Notes: generated by a model from the letters alone, not told the origin. Numbered from the stretch's first letter, positions 21,355 through 32,950 are shown. The stretch is 64,000 nt of DNA from Pantoea sp. BAV 3049 (GCF_009765445.1 NZ_WHOY01000031.1:1569007-1633006); one strand, 5' to 3'. Translations and numbers: made by a program.

Positions 21355-21648
21355 TCAACGTGGAAGAGCGATCTTACGTTCCTTCGTTGGACGGTACAGC
21401 ACCAGCGTCTTGCCGATGACCTGCACATTTGCAGCCTTGGTTTCGCGCACGATAGCTTCAACAACCAGGGCTTTCGTCTCACGGTCTTCCGTGGCGATTT
21501 TCACCTTGATGAGCTCGTGGTGCTCCAGTGCCTGTTCAATTTCGGCCAGCACCCCTTCGGTCAGGCCGTTGTTGCCCAGCATAACCACTGGCTTCAGCGG
21601 ATGGGCCAGCCCTTTCAGGTGCTGTTTTTGTTTGGTACTCAGATTCAT
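21355..21648 (-). CDS. yhbY: CRM-domain RNA-binding protein YhbY
   Basis: Single CRM-domain protein that associates with pre-50S ribosomal particles in E. coli. 97 residues, closely matching E. coli YhbY, with the conserved loop MLGNNGLTEGVL and the HELIKVKIATEDRE segment. It diverges from rlmE, as in E. coli. Confidence 0.96.
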   Translation of the reverse strand: MNLSTKQKQHLKGLAHPLKPVVMLGNNGLTEGVLAEIEQALEHHELIKVKIATEDRETKALVVEAIVRETKAANVQVIGKTLVLYRPTKERKIALPR

Positions 21649-21775
21649 CGTATTTTTTACTTACATTGGGATTGAAAACGGGTCATTCTACCGCCATCTC
21701 TGGTGTATCACCAAATCGGCATGCTGATTTGCGCGGTTTATTTATCGCATACTTTGAATCATAGTTGGAAATTGT

Positions 21776-22405
21776 ATGACTGGTAAAAAGCGTTCGGCCA
21801 GTTCCAGCCGCTGGCTGCAGGAACACTTTAGCGATAAATATGTGCTACAGGCACAGAAAAAAGGGCTGCGCTCGCGCGCCTGGTTTAAACTTGATGAAAT
21901 ACAGCAAGGTGACAAGCTGTTTAAGCCGGGGATGACGGTAGTCGACCTTGGCGCAGCACCAGGTGGCTGGTCTCAGTATGTTGTTACTCAGATTGGCAAT
22001 AAAGGTCGCGTGATCGCCTGTGATATCCTGCCGATGGATCCTATCGTTGGTGTCGATTTCCTTCAGGGCGATTTTCGTGATGAACTGGTTCTCAAAGCCT
22101 TGATGGACCGCGTTGGTGATGCAAAAGTACAGGTTGTCATGTCCGATATGGCGCCCAACATGACCGGCACGCCTGCGGTAGACATTCCAAGATCAATGTA
22201 TCTGGTTGAGCTTGCGCTGGAAATGTGTCGGGATGTTCTGGCACCAGGCGGTAGTTTTTTAGTGAAAGTGTTTCAGGGAGATGGCTTTGAAGATTACCTC
22301 CGGGAAATTCGCTCCCTGTTTACGAAAGTGAAAATTCGTAAGCCGGACGCTTCACGTTCTCGTTCGCGTGAAGTGTACATTGTAGCGACAGGGCGCAAAC
22401 TATAG
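21776..22405 (+). CDS. rlmE: 23S rRNA (uridine-2'-O) methyltransferase RlmE
   Basis: Heat-shock methyltransferase (FtsJ/RrmJ) that methylates U2552 in the A loop of 23S rRNA of assembled 50S subunits. The SAM site is [15 protein letters not shown] near residue 60; the K-D-K-E tetrad residues lie in [28 protein letters not shown] and SREVYIVA. The 209 residues equal E. coli. It precedes ftsH by 46 bp, the usual heat-shock operon. Confidence 0.98.
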   Translation: MTGKKRSASSSRWLQEHFSDKYVLQAQKKGLRSRAWFKLDEIQQGDKLFKPGMTVVDLGAAPGGWSQYVVTQIGNKGRVIACDILPMDPIVGVDFLQGDFRDELVLKALMDRVGDAKVQVVMSDMAPNMTGTPAVDIPRSMYLVELALEMCRDVLAPGGSFLVKVFQGDGFEDYLREIRSLFTKVKIRKPDASRSRSREVYIVATGRKL

Positions 22406-22451
22406 TACCCTACGCTGTCTGTTAACACAGTTGTAATAAGAGGTTAATCCC

Positions 22452-24392
22452 TTGAGTGACATGGCGAAAAACCTGATTCTCTGGTTAGTCATCGCAGTCG
22501 TGCTGATGTCTGTCTTCCAGAGCTTTGGGCCCAGCGAGTCGAATGGCCGTAGGGTTGACTACTCAACCTTCCTGTCGGAAGTGAACCAGGATCAGGTCCG
22601 CGAGGCACGTATTAACGGGCGTGAGATCAACGTTGTCAGAAAAGACAGCAACAAATACACAACCTACATCCCCGTCAACGATCCTAAGTTGCTCGATAAC
22701 CTGTTGACTAAAAACGTGAAAGTAGTGGGCGAACCGCCTGAAGAACCGAGCCTGCTGGCGTCGATCTTCATCTCCTGGTTCCCTATGCTGTTACTTATTG
22801 GTGTCTGGATTTTCTTCATGCGCCAGATGCAGGGCGGGGGCGGCAAAGGCGCGATGTCCTTTGGTAAAAGCAAAGCTCGCATGCTGACAGAAGATCAGAT
22901 CAAAACCACCTTTGCTGACGTGGCCGGTTGCGATGAAGCGAAAGAGGAAGTGGGTGAGCTGGTTGAATACCTGCGCGAGCCAAGCCGCTTCCAGAAACTG
23001 GGTGGTAAAATTCCAAAAGGCGTACTGATGGTCGGTCCTCCGGGTACCGGTAAAACGCTGCTGGCGAAAGCCATCGCAGGCGAAGCAAAAGTGCCTTTCT
23101 TCACCATCTCCGGTTCCGACTTCGTGGAAATGTTCGTTGGTGTGGGTGCATCCCGCGTCCGTGACATGTTCGAGCAGGCTAAAAAAGCGGCTCCCTGCAT
23201 CATCTTTATCGATGAGATCGATGCGGTAGGCCGTCAGCGTGGCGCTGGCTTAGGCGGTGGTCACGATGAGCGTGAGCAGACCCTGAACCAGATGCTGGTT
23301 GAGATGGACGGCTTTGAAGGCAACGAAGGTATCATCGTGATTGCCGCAACTAACCGTCCGGACGTTCTGGACCCTGCGCTGCTGCGTCCGGGCCGTTTCG
23401 ACCGTCAGGTTGTGGTCGGTCTGCCAGATGTCCGTGGTCGTGAGCAAATTCTGAAAGTGCATATGCGTCGTGTGCCGCTGGCAACCGATATTGATGCAGC
23501 AATCATTGCACGTGGTACTCCGGGCTTCTCCGGTGCTGACCTGGCGAACCTGGTGAACGAAGCGGCACTGTTTGCTGCTCGTGGCAACAAGCGTGTCGTG
23601 TCGATGGTTGAGTTCGAGAAAGCGAAAGACAAAATCATGATGGGTGCAGAACGTCGCTCCATGGTGATGACCGAATCGCAGAAAGAGTCCACCGCGTACC
23701 ATGAAGCAGGCCACGCCATTATTGGTCGTCTGGTTCCGGAACACGATCCAGTGCACAAAGTAACGATTATTCCTCGCGGCCGTGCCCTGGGCGTGACGTT
23801 CTTCCTGCCGGAAGGTGATGCAATCAGCGCCAGCCGTCAGAAACTGGAAAGTCAGATCTCCACCCTTTACGGCGGTCGTCTGGCTGAAGAGATCATTTAC
23901 GGCGTTGAGCATGTTTCTACTGGTGCCTCTAATGACATCAAAGTAGCAACCTCAATAGCACGTAACATGGTGACGCAATGGGGCTTCTCAGAGAAACTTG
24001 GCCCGTTGCTGTATGCGGAAGAAGAGGGCGAGGTATTCCTCGGCCGCTCCGTAGCAAAAGCGAAGCACATGTCTGATGAAACTGCCCGCATCATCGATCA
24101 GGAAGTGAAGTCATTAGTGGAAGGTAACTACCAGCGCGCACGTCGCATCCTGAACGAAAATATGGACATCCTTCACGCAATGAAAGACGCGCTGATGAAG
24201 TATGAAACCATTGATGCGCCGCAGATCGATGACCTGATGGCACGCCGTGATGTGCGTCCGCCAGCAGGTTGGGAAGATCCGGGCACCAACAATTCTGACA
24301 GCAACGGTACGCCAAAGGCACCGCGCCCGGTTGATGAACCGCGCACGCCAAACCCTGGTAATACCATGTCAGAGCAACTGGGCGACAAATAA
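22452..24392 (+). CDS. ftsH: ATP-dependent zinc metalloprotease FtsH
   Basis: Inner-membrane AAA+ protease, degrading LpxC, sigma-32 and unassembled membrane proteins. Two N-terminal transmembrane helices flank a periplasmic domain. Walker A is GPPGTGKT, Walker [12 protein letters not shown], the second region of homology runs [19 protein letters not shown], and the zinc site is HEAGH. Two starts are possible: TTG at 22452 (8 bases after GAGG) giving 646 residues, or ATG at 22461 (MAKNLILW), the commonly annotated E. coli start. Confidence 0.97.
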   Translation: MSDMAKNLILWLVIAVVLMSVFQSFGPSESNGRRVDYSTFLSEVNQDQVREARINGREINVVRKDSNKYTTYIPVNDPKLLDNLLTKNVKVVGEPPEEPSLLASIFISWFPMLLLIGVWIFFMRQMQGGGGKGAMSFGKSKARMLTEDQIKTTFADVAGCDEAKEEVGELVEYLREPSRFQKLGGKIPKGVLMVGPPGTGKTLLAKAIAGEAKVPFFTISGSDFVEMFVGVGASRVRDMFEQAKKAAPCIIFIDEIDAVGRQRGAGLGGGHDEREQTLNQMLVEMDGFEGNEGIIVIAATNRPDVLDPALLRPGRFDRQVVVGLPDVRGREQILKVHMRRVPLATDIDAAIIARGTPGFSGADLANLVNEAALFAARGNKRVVSMVEFEKAKDKIMMGAERRSMVMTESQKESTAYHEAGHAIIGRLVPEHDPVHKVTIIPRGRALGVTFFLPEGDAISASRQKLESQISTLYGGRLAEEIIYGVEHVSTGASNDIKVATSIARNMVTQWGFSEKLGPLLYAEEEGEVFLGRSVAKAKHMSDETARIIDQEVKSLVEGNYQRARRILNENMDILHAMKDALMKYETIDAPQIDDLMARRDVRPPAGWEDPGTNNSDSNGTPKAPRPVDEPRTPNPGNTMSEQLGDK

Positions 24393-24415
24393 GCCGTCCT
24401 GCTATCGCTCCCCTT

Positions 24416-24442
24416 AACCCCGGCGCTGACCGGGGTTTTTTA
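24416..24442 (+). terminator. ftsH terminator
   Basis: AACCCCGG/CCGGGGTT 8-bp stem with a 6-base loop and a T-run, between ftsH and folP. Confidence 0.87.
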
Positions 24443-24481
24443 TATCCCCGCAATGCAAAACCCATCAGGAGAACCGCAGAG

Positions 24482-25318
24482 ATGAAGCTTTACGCCAGAA
24501 ATTCCGTGCTCGATTTATCACATCCCCATGTAATGGGGATTCTGAATGTGACGCCGGATTCTTTTTCAGATGGCGGTAAGCATAACGATCTTATTCAGGC
24601 CCTCACTCACGCTAATGAGATGATTAATGCCGGTGCCACCATCATTGATATCGGCGGAGAATCAACCCGTCCGGGTGCTGATGAGGTCAGCGTGGAGCAG
24701 GAGCTTGAGCGGGTGATCCCTGTGGTGGAAGCGATTTCTCAGCGTTTTGAAGTGTGGATTTCGGTCGACACCTCAAAACCTGAAGTGATCCATGAATCGG
24801 CGAATGCCGGTGCGCATCTGATCAACGATATTCGCTCTCTGCAGGAGCCTGGTGCTCTGGAAGCCGCTGCGGCCACCGGCCTGCCAGTCTGCCTTATGCA
24901 CATGCAAGGAGAGCCGCGTACCATGCAGCAGTCGCCAAAATATAAGCACTTCCTGCAGGATGTGGACGCCTTTTTTGTTGAGCAGATTGCCCGCTGCGAA
25001 GCTGCCGGGATTAAAAAAGAGCAGTTGCTGCTCGACCCGGGATTCGGTTTCGGTAAGAATCTCTCTCATAATTACCAGCTGCTGGCCCATCTGGCCAATT
25101 TCCACCACTTTGGTCTGCCGCTACTGGTGGGGATGTCACGCAAAAGTATGATTGGCCAGTTGCTGAACGTCGGGCCGTCGCAGCGCCTGACCGGCAGTCT
25201 CGCTTGTGCGGTGATCGCCGCCATGCAGGGCGCGCATATCCTGCGCGTTCATGATGTTAAAGAAACCGTCGAGGCGATGCGCGTCGTCGAAGCAACACTG
25301 TCAGCGAAGGAAGAGTAA
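24482..25318 (+). CDS. folP: Dihydropteroate synthase FolP
   Basis: Condenses 6-hydroxymethyl-7,8-dihydropterin pyrophosphate with p-aminobenzoate in folate synthesis; target of sulfonamides. Signature 1 is [15 protein letters not shown] near residue 18; signature 2 is [23 protein letters not shown] and the late RVHDVKET motif complete the TIM-barrel active site. 278 residues. It ends 4 bp before glmM. Confidence 0.98.
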   Translation: MKLYARNSVLDLSHPHVMGILNVTPDSFSDGGKHNDLIQALTHANEMINAGATIIDIGGESTRPGADEVSVEQELERVIPVVEAISQRFEVWISVDTSKPEVIHESANAGAHLINDIRSLQEPGALEAAAATGLPVCLMHMQGEPRTMQQSPKYKHFLQDVDAFFVEQIARCEAAGIKKEQLLLDPGFGFGKNLSHNYQLLAHLANFHHFGLPLLVGMSRKSMIGQLLNVGPSQRLTGSLACAVIAAMQGAHILRVHDVKETVEAMRVVEATLSAKEE

Positions 25319-25322
25319 CGCT

Positions 25323-26657
25323 ATGAGCAACCGTAAATATTTTGGTACCGATGGCATCCGCGGCAAAGTAGGCGAATCGCCAATTACCCCTGACTTCGTG
25401 CTGAAGCTGGGCTGGGCGGCGGGTAAGGTACTGGCAAGAAACGGCTCAAAGAAAATTATCATTGGTAAGGACACGCGCATTTCAGGATACATGCTGGAAT
25501 CGGCGCTGGAAGCTGGTCTGGCCGCTGCCGGATTATCAGCCGCTTTTACCGGTCCGATGCCGACTCCGGCCATTGCCTATCTGACCCGTACCTTCCGTGC
25601 TGAAGCGGGGATAGTTATCTCTGCCTCGCATAACCCGTTTGACGACAACGGCATCAAATTCTTCTCCGTAGAAGGCACCAAGTTGCCTGACGATGTGGAA
25701 GAAGCCATTGAAGCGGAGATGGAAAAGCCGATTACCTGTGTGGAATCTGCTGAACTGGGCCGCGCCAGCCGTATTGTTGATGCTGCCGGCCGCTACATTG
25801 AATTTTGTAAAGGGACGTTCCCCAGCGAGCTGAGCCTGAACGGCCTGAAAATTGTGGTCGATTGTGCCAACGGCGCAACCTATCACATCGCGCCAAATGT
25901 TCTGCGCGAGTTAGGCGCAACTGTCATCACTCTCGGCGTGCAGCCAGATGGTATGAACATCAACAAAGAGTGTGGTGCCACGGATGTTCGTCAGCTTCAG
26001 GAACGTGTTCTGGCGGAGAAAGCTGATATTGGTCTGGCCTACGACGGTGACGGCGATCGTATCATGATGGTGGACCACCTCGGCTACAAGGTGGATGGCG
26101 ACCAGATCCTCTACATCATTGCTCGCGAAGGTCTGCGTCAGGGCCAGCTGCGCGGTGGCGTGGTCGGAACGCTGATGAGCAATATGGGGCTTGAACTGGC
26201 TCTGAAACAGTTGGGCATTCCTTTCGCCCGTGCCAAAGTTGGTGACCGCTACGTACTGGAGAAGCTGCAGGAAAAAGGCTGGCGTCTGGGGGCGGAAAAC
26301 TCCGGCCATGTGATCCTGCTCGATAAAACCACCACTGGTGACGGCATCGTTGCCGGTTTGCAGGTACTCACTGCAATGGTGCGCAATCACATGAGTCTGC
26401 ACGATCTTTGTAGCGGTATGAAACTGCTGCCGCAGATCCTGGTTAACGTTCGTTACAGCGGTGAAACCGATCCATTGGAAGACGATCAGGTGAAAACGGT
26501 CACGGCAGAAGTGGAAAAAGAGCTGCACGGCCGTGGCCGGGTATTGTTACGCAAATCCGGTACTGAACCGCTGATCCGCGTGATGGTGGAAGGCGAAAAC
26601 GAAGAACAGGTCACTTCGCTGGCGCATCGCATTGCCGATGCGGTGAAGGCGGTTTAA
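25323..26657 (+). CDS. glmM: Phosphoglucosamine mutase GlmM
   Basis: Interconverts glucosamine 6-phosphate and 1-phosphate for UDP-GlcNAc synthesis. The start at 25323 ([15 protein letters not shown]) gives 444 residues; a start at 25251 would lie inside folP. The phosphoserine is Ser102 in [12 protein letters not shown], the metal loop is YDGDGDRI, the sugar loop GAENSGHV and the phosphate loop [11 protein letters not shown]. Adjacent to folP as in E. coli. Confidence 0.98.
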   Translation: MSNRKYFGTDGIRGKVGESPITPDFVLKLGWAAGKVLARNGSKKIIIGKDTRISGYMLESALEAGLAAAGLSAAFTGPMPTPAIAYLTRTFRAEAGIVISASHNPFDDNGIKFFSVEGTKLPDDVEEAIEAEMEKPITCVESAELGRASRIVDAAGRYIEFCKGTFPSELSLNGLKIVVDCANGATYHIAPNVLRELGATVITLGVQPDGMNINKECGATDVRQLQERVLAEKADIGLAYDGDGDRIMMVDHLGYKVDGDQILYIIAREGLRQGQLRGGVVGTLMSNMGLELALKQLGIPFARAKVGDRYVLEKLQEKGWRLGAENSGHVILLDKTTTGDGIVAGLQVLTAMVRNHMSLHDLCSGMKLLPQILVNVRYSGETDPLEDDQVKTVTAEVEKELHGRGRVLLRKSGTEPLIRVMVEGENEEQVTSLAHRIADAVKAV

Positions 26658-26974
26658 GCGATCCCAGAACAGAACAATAATGGGTGATGTGCGGCTCAGG
26701 TGGGTTAAGCGGATGGACGATCATCACACCGTATGTGAAGGGATGCACCTAACTGATCGTTCTGGTTGCCTGATTTAACGACGTTTTTTGGGGTTTCGCA
26801 GCGGCTTTTGCCGTTTTTTTCCGCAATCAGTAACGGGGCGGTAAATTGCCCTTGCGTGGACAGGCTGCTTTGGTTAGTATTCACACCCGCTTCTGATGGG
26901 TAGTGACGACGCTATCTCTCTAACTGGCTTGAAGCTTTTGATGTGCGGTTACCGCGCAAGGAACAGGTTGAATT
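26658..26974 (+). other. Intergenic region between glmM and secG
   Basis: 317 bp without a gene. A short CGGC-TTTT-GCCG hairpin followed by seven T (26802-26820) is a possible weak glmM terminator. Just before secG there is a small palindrome GCGGTTACCGC (26944-26954) and AAGGAACAGG. I could not assign a convincing promoter. Confidence 0.5.
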
Positions 26975-27310
26975 ATGTACGAAGCTCTTTTGGTAGTTTT
27001 CCTTATTGTGGCAATCGGCCTTGTGGGTCTGATCATGCTGCAGCAAGGTAAAGGCGCTGATATGGGCGCGTCATTTGGTGCTGGCTCCTCGGCAACGCTG
27101 TTTGGTTCTAACGGTTCAGGTAATTTCATGACCCGGATGACTGCAGTGCTGGCGACGTTGTTCTTCATCATCAGCTTGATCCTGGGCAACCTTAACAGCA
27201 ACAAGACCCAGAAAGGAAGTGAGTGGGAAAACCTGACTCAGCCTGCGCAGTCTCAGCAGCAGAGCCAGCCAGCTAAACCGGCTACGCCGGGCAGCGATAT
27301 TCCGCAGTAA
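26975..27310 (+). CDS. secG: Protein translocase subunit SecG
   Basis: Small auxiliary subunit of the SecYEG channel in the inner membrane. 111 residues with two transmembrane helices (residues ~2-22 and ~55-75) joined by the conserved QQGKGADMGASFG loop. A Gln/Pro-rich C-terminal tail ends SDIPQ. The gene leads into two tRNA genes. Confidence 0.97.
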   Translation: MYEALLVVFLIVAIGLVGLIMLQQGKGADMGASFGAGSSATLFGSNGSGNFMTRMTAVLATLFFIISLILGNLNSNKTQKGSEWENLTQPAQSQQQSQPAKPATPGSDIPQ

Positions 27311-27367
27311 GCAGTAAAAAGTCGTATTGTTTCAGAGTTTCAGAAATAAAAAAGTCGCATCTTTAGT

Positions 27368-27454
27368 GCCGTGGTGGTGGAATTGGTAGACACGCTACCT
27401 TGAGGTGGTAGTGCCCGCATGGGCTTACGGGTTCAAGTCCCGTCCTCGGTACCA
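27368..27454 (+). tRNA. leuU: tRNA-Leu (GAG anticodon), U5-U68 mismatch
   Basis: 87 nt including encoded CCA. Anticodon stem CTACC/GGTAG with GAG at 27402-27404; long class II variable arm GCCC-GCAT-GGGC; T arm GTTCAAGTCC. It corresponds to E. coli leuU by position after secG. In the acceptor stem the 5' strand reads GCCGTGG and the 3' strand CCTCGGT, so T at 27372 faces T at 27446; E. coli has A there and a closed stem. The gene may still work, since the other six pairs hold. Confidence 0.95.
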
Positions 27455-27468
27455 AATCTCAGTTTTGC

Positions 27469-27497
27469 TTGCATTTTATGCAAGATCGGCGTAGTAT
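27469..27497 (+). promoter_or_regulatory. Promoter of metY and the rimP-nusA-infB operon
   Basis: TTGCAT (27469-27474) and TAGTAT (27492-27497) are 17 bases apart, 17 bp before the tRNA. The -35 element lies in a perfect inverted repeat CTTGCAT-TTT-ATGCAAG (27468-27484) which could also act as a weak 3' hairpin for tRNA-Leu. Confidence 0.7.
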
Positions 27498-27513
27498 TTG
27501 CCACGTTTTCGGA

Positions 27514-27590
<77 letters not shown>

Positions 27591-27717
27591 CTTTCCCTTA
27601 GAGTTCTTTTTCAAATATACTGTATGCATCGACGGCGCATTATCAGCAGATTTTGAAAAAAATTCTTATGGATTGTGCCGAACCGCCATTTATGGCGTAC
27701 AGGGTCCAGTCGCATAA

Positions 27718-27742
27718 AGCCCCGATTTTTCGGGGTTTTTTG
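27718..27742 (+). terminator. Leader terminator between metY and rimP
   Basis: CCCCGA/TCGGGG stem with TTTT loop followed by TTTTTT. It lies inside the operon leader before rimP, so it must be partial or subject to readthrough; a separate GCCAT/ATGGC hairpin lies just upstream at 27684-27697. Confidence 0.8.
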
Positions 27743-27800
27743 TTATCAGGAAACAGCATACTGGGCTATTAAGCCCTTTTTTTATGTCTTGGGGGTGGGC

Positions 27801-28253
27801 TTGTCCACATTAGAGCAAAAATTAACAGAGCTGATTTCAGCACCGGTAGAAGCGCTAGGCTACGAACTGGTTGGTATTGAGTTTGTACGCGGTCGCACAT
27901 CCACGTTGCGCATCTATATTGATAGTGAAGATGGCATCACTGTTGACGATTGTGCTGATGTCAGCCACCAGCTAAGCGCAGTGTTTGACGTTGAAGATCC
28001 AATCACTGTGGCTTATAACCTTGAAGTCTCCTCACCAGGCCTTGAGCGCCCACTCTTCACCGCAGAGCATTACGCACGATTTACCGGCGAAGAAGTGAGT
28101 CTGGTGCTGCGTATGGCCGTACAGAACCGCCGCAAATGGCAGGGAATCATTAAATCTGTAGAAGGTGAGATGATCACTGTTGCCGTTGAGGGTAACAACG
28201 AAGTGTTCGCGCTGAGCAACATCCAGAAGGCGAACCTGGTTCCCCACTTTTAA
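27801..28253 (+). CDS. rimP: Ribosome maturation factor RimP
   Basis: Cytoplasmic factor needed for 30S subunit maturation. The TTG at 27801 gives 150 residues ([20 protein letters not shown]), the family length, with GGGGGTGG just upstream; an in-frame GTG two codons earlier (27795) is an alternative. The conserved core [14 protein letters not shown] and [11 protein letters not shown] are present. First protein gene of the nusA-infB operon, 24 bp before nusA. Confidence 0.95.
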   Translation: MSTLEQKLTELISAPVEALGYELVGIEFVRGRTSTLRIYIDSEDGITVDDCADVSHQLSAVFDVEDPITVAYNLEVSSPGLERPLFTAEHYARFTGEEVSLVLRMAVQNRRKWQGIIKSVEGEMITVAVEGNNEVFALSNIQKANLVPHF

Positions 28254-28277
28254 AAGTCCGGATTGAGGCATACCAGG

Positions 28278-29765
28278 ATGAACAAAGAAATCTTAGCTGT
28301 AGTCGAGGCCGTATCTAACGAGAAATCCCTCCCACGCGAGAAGATTTTCGAGGCGCTGGAGAGCGCACTGGCAACGGCTACCAAGAAAAAGTACGAGCAG
28401 GAAATCGACGTCCGTGTCAGCATCGACCGTAAAAGCGGTGACTTTGATACGTTCCGCCGTTGGGTCATTGTGGATGAAGTCACAATGCCAACTCGCGAGA
28501 TCACTCTGGATGCCGCGCAGTTCGAAGATGCATCGCTGAATCTGGGTGAATTCGTTGAAGATCAAATCGAATCCGTGACCTTTGACCGTATCACCACTCA
28601 GACGGCCAAACAGGTTATCGTTCAAAAAGTGCGTGAAGCTGAACGCGCGATGGTCGTTGACCAGTTCCGTGAGCAGGAAGGTGAGATCATCACCGGTGTC
28701 GTGAAGAAAGTGAACCGCGACAATATCTCTCTGGATCTGGGCAACAACGCCGAGGCTGTCATCATTCGTGAAGATATGCTGCCGCGTGAAAACTTCCGTC
28801 CGGGTGACCGTATTCGCGGCGTTCTGTACGCCGTTCGCCCTGAAGCACGCGGTGCTCAACTGTTTGTCAGCCGTTCCAAGCCGGAAATGCTGATCGAACT
28901 GTTCCGCATTGAAGTGCCGGAAATCGGCGAAGAAGTAATTGAAATTAAAGCCGCTGCGCGCGATCCTGGCTCCCGTGCCAAGATTGCAGTGAAAACCAAC
29001 GACAAGCGTATCGACCCGGTCGGTGCTTGCGTGGGGATGCGTGGTGCGCGTGTTCAGGCGGTATCCAGCGAGCTGGGTGGCGAGCGTATTGACATCGTGC
29101 TGTGGGATGATAATCCAGCGCAGTTCGTGATCAATGCCATGGCCCCGGCGGATGTCGCCTCTATCGTGGTTGATGAAGATAATCACACCATGGATATCGC
29201 TGTTGAAGCCGGAAATCTGGCTCAGGCGATCGGCCGTAATGGCCAAAACGTGCGTCTGGCTTCACAGCTGAGCGGCTGGGAGCTGAACGTCATGACAGTC
29301 GACGATCTGCAGGCTAAACACCAGGCTGAAGCCCATGCTGCCATCGGCGTCTTTACCAAACATCTCGACATTGACGAAGACTTTGCCACCGTACTGGTTG
29401 AAGAGGGCTTCTCTTCACTGGAAGAGCTGGCTTACGTTCCGATCAACGAGCTGCTGGAAATTGACGGTCTGGATGAAGAAACAGTAGAAGCGCTGCGCGA
29501 TCGTGCGAAAAATGCGTTAACCACCCTTGCTCTGGAAAAGGCAGAGAGTCAGGGCGTAAACCCGCCAGCAGAAGATTTGCTGAATCTGGAAGGTCTGGAT
29601 CGTGACCTGGCGTTTAAGCTGGCAGCGATTGGCGTTTGCACGCTGGAAGATCTTGCCGAGCAGGGTGTTGACGACCTGACAGATATTGAAGGCCTTAACG
29701 ACGAACAGGCCGGTGAGCTGATTATGGCTGCCCGAAATATCTGCTGGTTCGGCGACGACGCGTAA
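28278..29765 (+). CDS. nusA: Transcription termination/antitermination protein NusA
   Basis: RNA polymerase-binding factor that modulates pausing, termination and antitermination. Start at 28278 after AGG gives 495 residues, as in E. coli. Order: N-terminal polymerase-binding domain (1-~130), S1 domain ([20 protein letters not shown]), two KH domains ([26 protein letters not shown]), and two C-terminal acidic helix-hairpin repeats ([36 protein letters not shown]). Confidence 0.98.
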   Translation: MNKEILAVVEAVSNEKSLPREKIFEALESALATATKKKYEQEIDVRVSIDRKSGDFDTFRRWVIVDEVTMPTREITLDAAQFEDASLNLGEFVEDQIESVTFDRITTQTAKQVIVQKVREAERAMVVDQFREQEGEIITGVVKKVNRDNISLDLGNNAEAVIIREDMLPRENFRPGDRIRGVLYAVRPEARGAQLFVSRSKPEMLIELFRIEVPEIGEEVIEIKAAARDPGSRAKIAVKTNDKRIDPVGACVGMRGARVQAVSSELGGERIDIVLWDDNPAQFVINAMAPADVASIVVDEDNHTMDIAVEAGNLAQAIGRNGQNVRLASQLSGWELNVMTVDDLQAKHQAEAHAAIGVFTKHLDIDEDFATVLVEEGFSSLEELAYVPINELLEIDGLDEETVEALRDRAKNALTTLALEKAESQGVNPPAEDLLNLEGLDRDLAFKLAAIGVCTLEDLAEQGVDDLTDIEGLNDEQAGELIMAARNICWFGDDA

Positions 29766-29789
29766 TAAACTGTAGCAGGAAGGAACAGC

Positions 29790-32480
29790 ATGACAGATGT
29801 AACCGTAAAATCGCTGGCCGCAGAGATTCAGACCCCGGTAGAACGCCTGGTACAGCAATTTGCTGATGCAGGGATCCGCAAGTCTGAAACTGACTCTGTG
29901 ACGCAGCAGGAAAAAGAGACGCTCCTTACCCATTTGAATCGCGATCAAAACGGCGGTTCTGGTAGACTGACTCTGCAGCGCAAAACGCGCAGCACCTTGA
30001 ATATTCCTGGCACCGGGGGTAAAAGTAAATCGGTGCAAATTGAAGTCCGCAAAAAACGCACCTATGTAAAAGGCGATCCTGCAGAAGCTGAACAGGCTGA
30101 AGCAGAAGCGCAGGCACAGCGTGAAGCGGAAGAACTGGCTCGTCGCGAGGCTGAAGAAAAAGCCCAGCGCGAAGCTCAAGAGAAAGCGAAGCGTGAAGCC
30201 GAGGAGCAGGCTAAACGTGAGGCAGCTGATAAAGCCAAACGTGAAGCAGCGGAAAAAGATAAAGTGAGCAATCAACATACCGACGAAATGACCCGGGCAA
30301 CTCAATCCGATAAAGCCCGCCGGGAAGCTGAAGCTGCAGAGCTGAAGCGTAAAGCCGAAGAAGAAGCGCGTCGTAAGATCGAAGAAGAAGCGAAGCGCGT
30401 AGCGGAAGAAGCTCGTAAAATGGCGGAAGAGAAAGGCTCTGAGTGGGCGGAAGCGGAGAAAGAAGTTGAAGACACTTCTGACTACCACGTGACCACCTCC
30501 ACGCATGCTCGTGCTGCTGAAGACGAAAACGATGCGCAGGTCGAAGGCGATCGTCGTTCCCGTGCAGCTCGCCCGGCTAAAGCCCCACAGCGTAAGAAAG
30601 GCAACAAGCACTCTGAAGCAAAAACCGACCGTGAAGAAGCGCGTGCGCAATTCCGGGGCGGTAAAGGCGGCAAGCGTAAGCCAAGCACACTGCAGCAGGG
30701 CTTTAACAAGCCAGCGCAGGCCGTTAACCGTGACGTGATCATCGGTGAGACCATCACCGTTGCTGAACTCGCTAACAAAATGGCAGTGAAAGGTTCCCAG
30801 GTCATCAAAGTGATGATGAAAATGGGCGCCATGGCCACCATCAACCAGGTTATCGATCAGGAAACTGCCCAGTTGGTCGCGGAAGAGATGGGTCACAAAG
30901 TGACTCTGCGCCGTGAGAACGAGCTGGAAGAAGCGGTAATGAGCGATCGTGATACCGATGCAGCAATGGAATCCCGTGCGCCGGTCGTGACCATCATGGG
31001 CCACGTTGACCACGGTAAAACCTCTCTGCTGGATTACATTCGCTCCACCAAAGTCGCCTCTGGCGAAGCGGGTGGTATTACTCAGCACATCGGTGCTTAC
31101 CACGTTGAAACTGACAACGGTATGGTCACCTTCCTGGATACCCCGGGCCACGCCGCGTTTACCGCAATGCGTGCTCGTGGTGCTCAGGCAACGGATATCG
31201 TTATCCTGGTTGTGGCTGCCGATGACGGCGTGATGCCACAGACTATCGAAGCTATCCAGCATGCTAAAGCGGCGAAAGTGCCGGTTGTGGTTGCTGTGAA
31301 CAAGGTCGATAAGCCAGAAGCCGATCCGGACCGTGTTAAGAACGAACTCACCCAGTACGGGATCATCCCGGAAGAGTGGGGCGGCGAGAACATGTTTGTT
31401 AACGTGTCTGCCAAAGCTGGTACCGGTATTGACGACCTGCTGAACGCCATCCTGCTGCAGGCTGAAGTTCTGGAACTGACTGCAGTGCGTCAGGGTATGG
31501 CAAGCGGCGTGGTAATCGAATCCTTCCTGGATAAAGGTCGTGGTCCGGTTGCTACCGTACTGGTACGTGAAGGTACGCTGAACAAAGGTGATATCGTACT
31601 GTGCGGCTTTGAATACGGCCGTGTGCGTGCGATGCGTGATGAACTGGGTCGTGAAGTGCTGGAAGCGGGTCCTTCCATTCCAGTGGAAATCCTCGGCCTG
31701 TCAGGTGTGCCTGCTGCCGGTGATGAAGCGACCGTGGTTCGTGACGAGAAGAAAGCCCGTGAGGTTGCACTGTATCGTCAGGGCAAATTCCGTGAAGTTA
31801 AGCTGGCTCGTCAGCAGAAATCTAAGCTGGAAAACATGTTTGCCAACATGACCGAAGGCGAAGTTTCCGAACTGAACATCGTGCTGAAAGCCGACGTACA
31901 GGGTTCTGTCGAAGCGATTTCCGACTCTCTGATGAAGCTGTCTACCGACGAAGTGAAAGTCAAAATCGTGGGCTCTGGCGTAGGTGGTATCACCGAAACC
32001 GACGCCACGTTGGCTGCAGCTTCCAACGCGATTCTGGTTGGCTTCAACGTGCGTGCTGATGCTTCTGCCCGCCGCGTGATTGACTCAGAAAGCCTGGATC
32101 TGCGTTACTACTCCGTCATTTATAATCTGATTGACGAAGTTAAGCAGGCGATGAGCGGTATGCTGGCGCCTGAGTACAAGCATCAGATCACCGGTCTGGC
32201 TGAAGTGCGTGACGTGTTCAAATCACCAAAATTTGGCGCTATCGCAGGCTGTATGGTGACGGAAGGCAACATCAAACGTCACAACCCAATCCGTGTACTA
32301 CGCGACAACGTGGTTATCTATGAAGGAGAGCTGGAATCCCTGCGCCGCTTCAAGGATGACGTTAACGAAGTCCGTAACGGTATGGAATGTGGTATCGGCG
32401 TGAAGAACTACAACGATGTGCGTGTTGGCGATATGATCGAAGTGTTCGAGATTATCGAGATCCAGCGTACCATCGCTTAA
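29790..32480 (+). CDS. infB: Translation initiation factor IF-2
   Basis: GTPase that brings fMet-tRNA to the 30S P site. 896 residues: an IF2N domain (1-~50), a long charged Ala/Glu/Lys/Arg coiled-coil linker (~95-235), a second IF2N domain (~315-390), the G domain from residue ~404 ([17 protein letters not shown]), then beta-barrels and the C-terminal fMet-tRNA domain ending [10 protein letters not shown]. An internal GTG marks a likely shorter isoform (separate entry). It lies 24 bp after nusA. Confidence 0.98.
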   Translation: MTDVTVKSLAAEIQTPVERLVQQFADAGIRKSETDSVTQQEKETLLTHLNRDQNGGSGRLTLQRKTRSTLNIPGTGGKSKSVQIEVRKKRTYVKGDPAEAEQAEAEAQAQREAEELARREAEEKAQREAQEKAKREAEEQAKREAADKAKREAAEKDKVSNQHTDEMTRATQSDKARREAEAAELKRKAEEEARRKIEEEAKRVAEEARKMAEEKGSEWAEAEKEVEDTSDYHVTTSTHARAAEDENDAQVEGDRRSRAARPAKAPQRKKGNKHSEAKTDREEARAQFRGGKGGKRKPSTLQQGFNKPAQAVNRDVIIGETITVAELANKMAVKGSQVIKVMMKMGAMATINQVIDQETAQLVAEEMGHKVTLRRENELEEAVMSDRDTDAAMESRAPVVTIMGHVDHGKTSLLDYIRSTKVASGEAGGITQHIGAYHVETDNGMVTFLDTPGHAAFTAMRARGAQATDIVILVVAADDGVMPQTIEAIQHAKAAKVPVVVAVNKVDKPEADPDRVKNELTQYGIIPEEWGGENMFVNVSAKAGTGIDDLLNAILLQAEVLELTAVRQGMASGVVIESFLDKGRGPVATVLVREGTLNKGDIVLCGFEYGRVRAMRDELGREVLEAGPSIPVEILGLSGVPAAGDEATVVRDEKKAREVALYRQGKFREVKLARQQKSKLENMFANMTEGEVSELNIVLKADVQGSVEAISDSLMKLSTDEVKVKIVGSGVGGITETDATLAAASNAILVGFNVRADASARRVIDSESLDLRYYSVIYNLIDEVKQAMSGMLAPEYKHQITGLAEVRDVFKSPKFGAIAGCMVTEGNIKRHNPIRVLRDNVVIYEGELESLRRFKDDVNEVRNGMECGIGVKNYNDVRVGDMIEVFEIIEIQRTIA
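30251..30266 (+). promoter_or_regulatory. Internal GTG start for the short IF2 isoform
   Basis: GTG at 30264-30266 is codon 159 of infB, preceded by GGAAAAAG. It begins [14 protein letters not shown], matching the site where E. coli makes IF2-2 (VSNQ). By analogy an N-terminally shortened IF2 is expected. Confidence 0.65.
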
Positions 32481-32548
32481 CGGTCGCCTGAAAAAGTGAC
32501 TTATTTGGGAGGCCACTGCGCCTCCCGAATTATTTGGAGAGAATTATT

Positions 32549-32950
32549 ATGGCGAAAGAATTTGGTCGCCCACAGCGTGTCTCGCAGGAACTGCAGAAAG
32601 AGATCGCGATTATTTTACAGCGTGAGATCAAAGACCCCCGTCTGGGTATGATGGTTACCGTCTCCGGCGTTGATGTCTCACGTGACCTGGCCTATGCCAA
32701 AGTGTTTGTTACCTTTCTCAATGATAAAGACGAAGACGCTATCAAAGCTGGCTTGCGCGCGCTGGGTGATGCCTCTGGCTACATCCGTACGCTGCTGGGC
32801 AAAGCGATGCGTCTGCGTATCGTTCCAGAGCTGACCTTCTTTTACGATAACTCGCTGGTTGAAGGGATGCGTATGTCTAACCTTGTCACTAACGTGGTCA
32901 GAAACGATGCTGAGCGTCGTGGTCCCACGGAAGAAGACAAGGAGGATTGA
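32549..32950 (+). CDS. rbfA: 30S ribosome-binding factor RbfA
   Basis: Cold-shock assembly factor that binds 16S rRNA helix 1 in immature 30S subunits. Start at 32549 ([14 protein letters not shown]) after TTGGAGAG gives 133 residues, the E. coli length. KH-like core [19 protein letters not shown] is intact. Its TGA overlaps the truB ATG by one base. A GGGAGG/CCTCCC hairpin (32507-32526) stands in the gap after infB. Confidence 0.97.
   Translation: MAKEFGRPQRVSQELQKEIAIILQREIKDPRLGMMVTVSGVDVSRDLAYAKVFVTFLNDKDEDAIKAGLRALGDASGYIRTLLGKAMRLRIVPELTFFYDNSLVEGMRMSNLVTNVVRNDAERRGPTEEDKED

Noticed and set aside
29517-31262. Long minus-strand frame (~580 codons) across nusA and infB
   Set aside because: Antisense to conserved codons; its phenylalanine-rich composition mirrors the Glu/Ala/Lys-rich IF2 linker.
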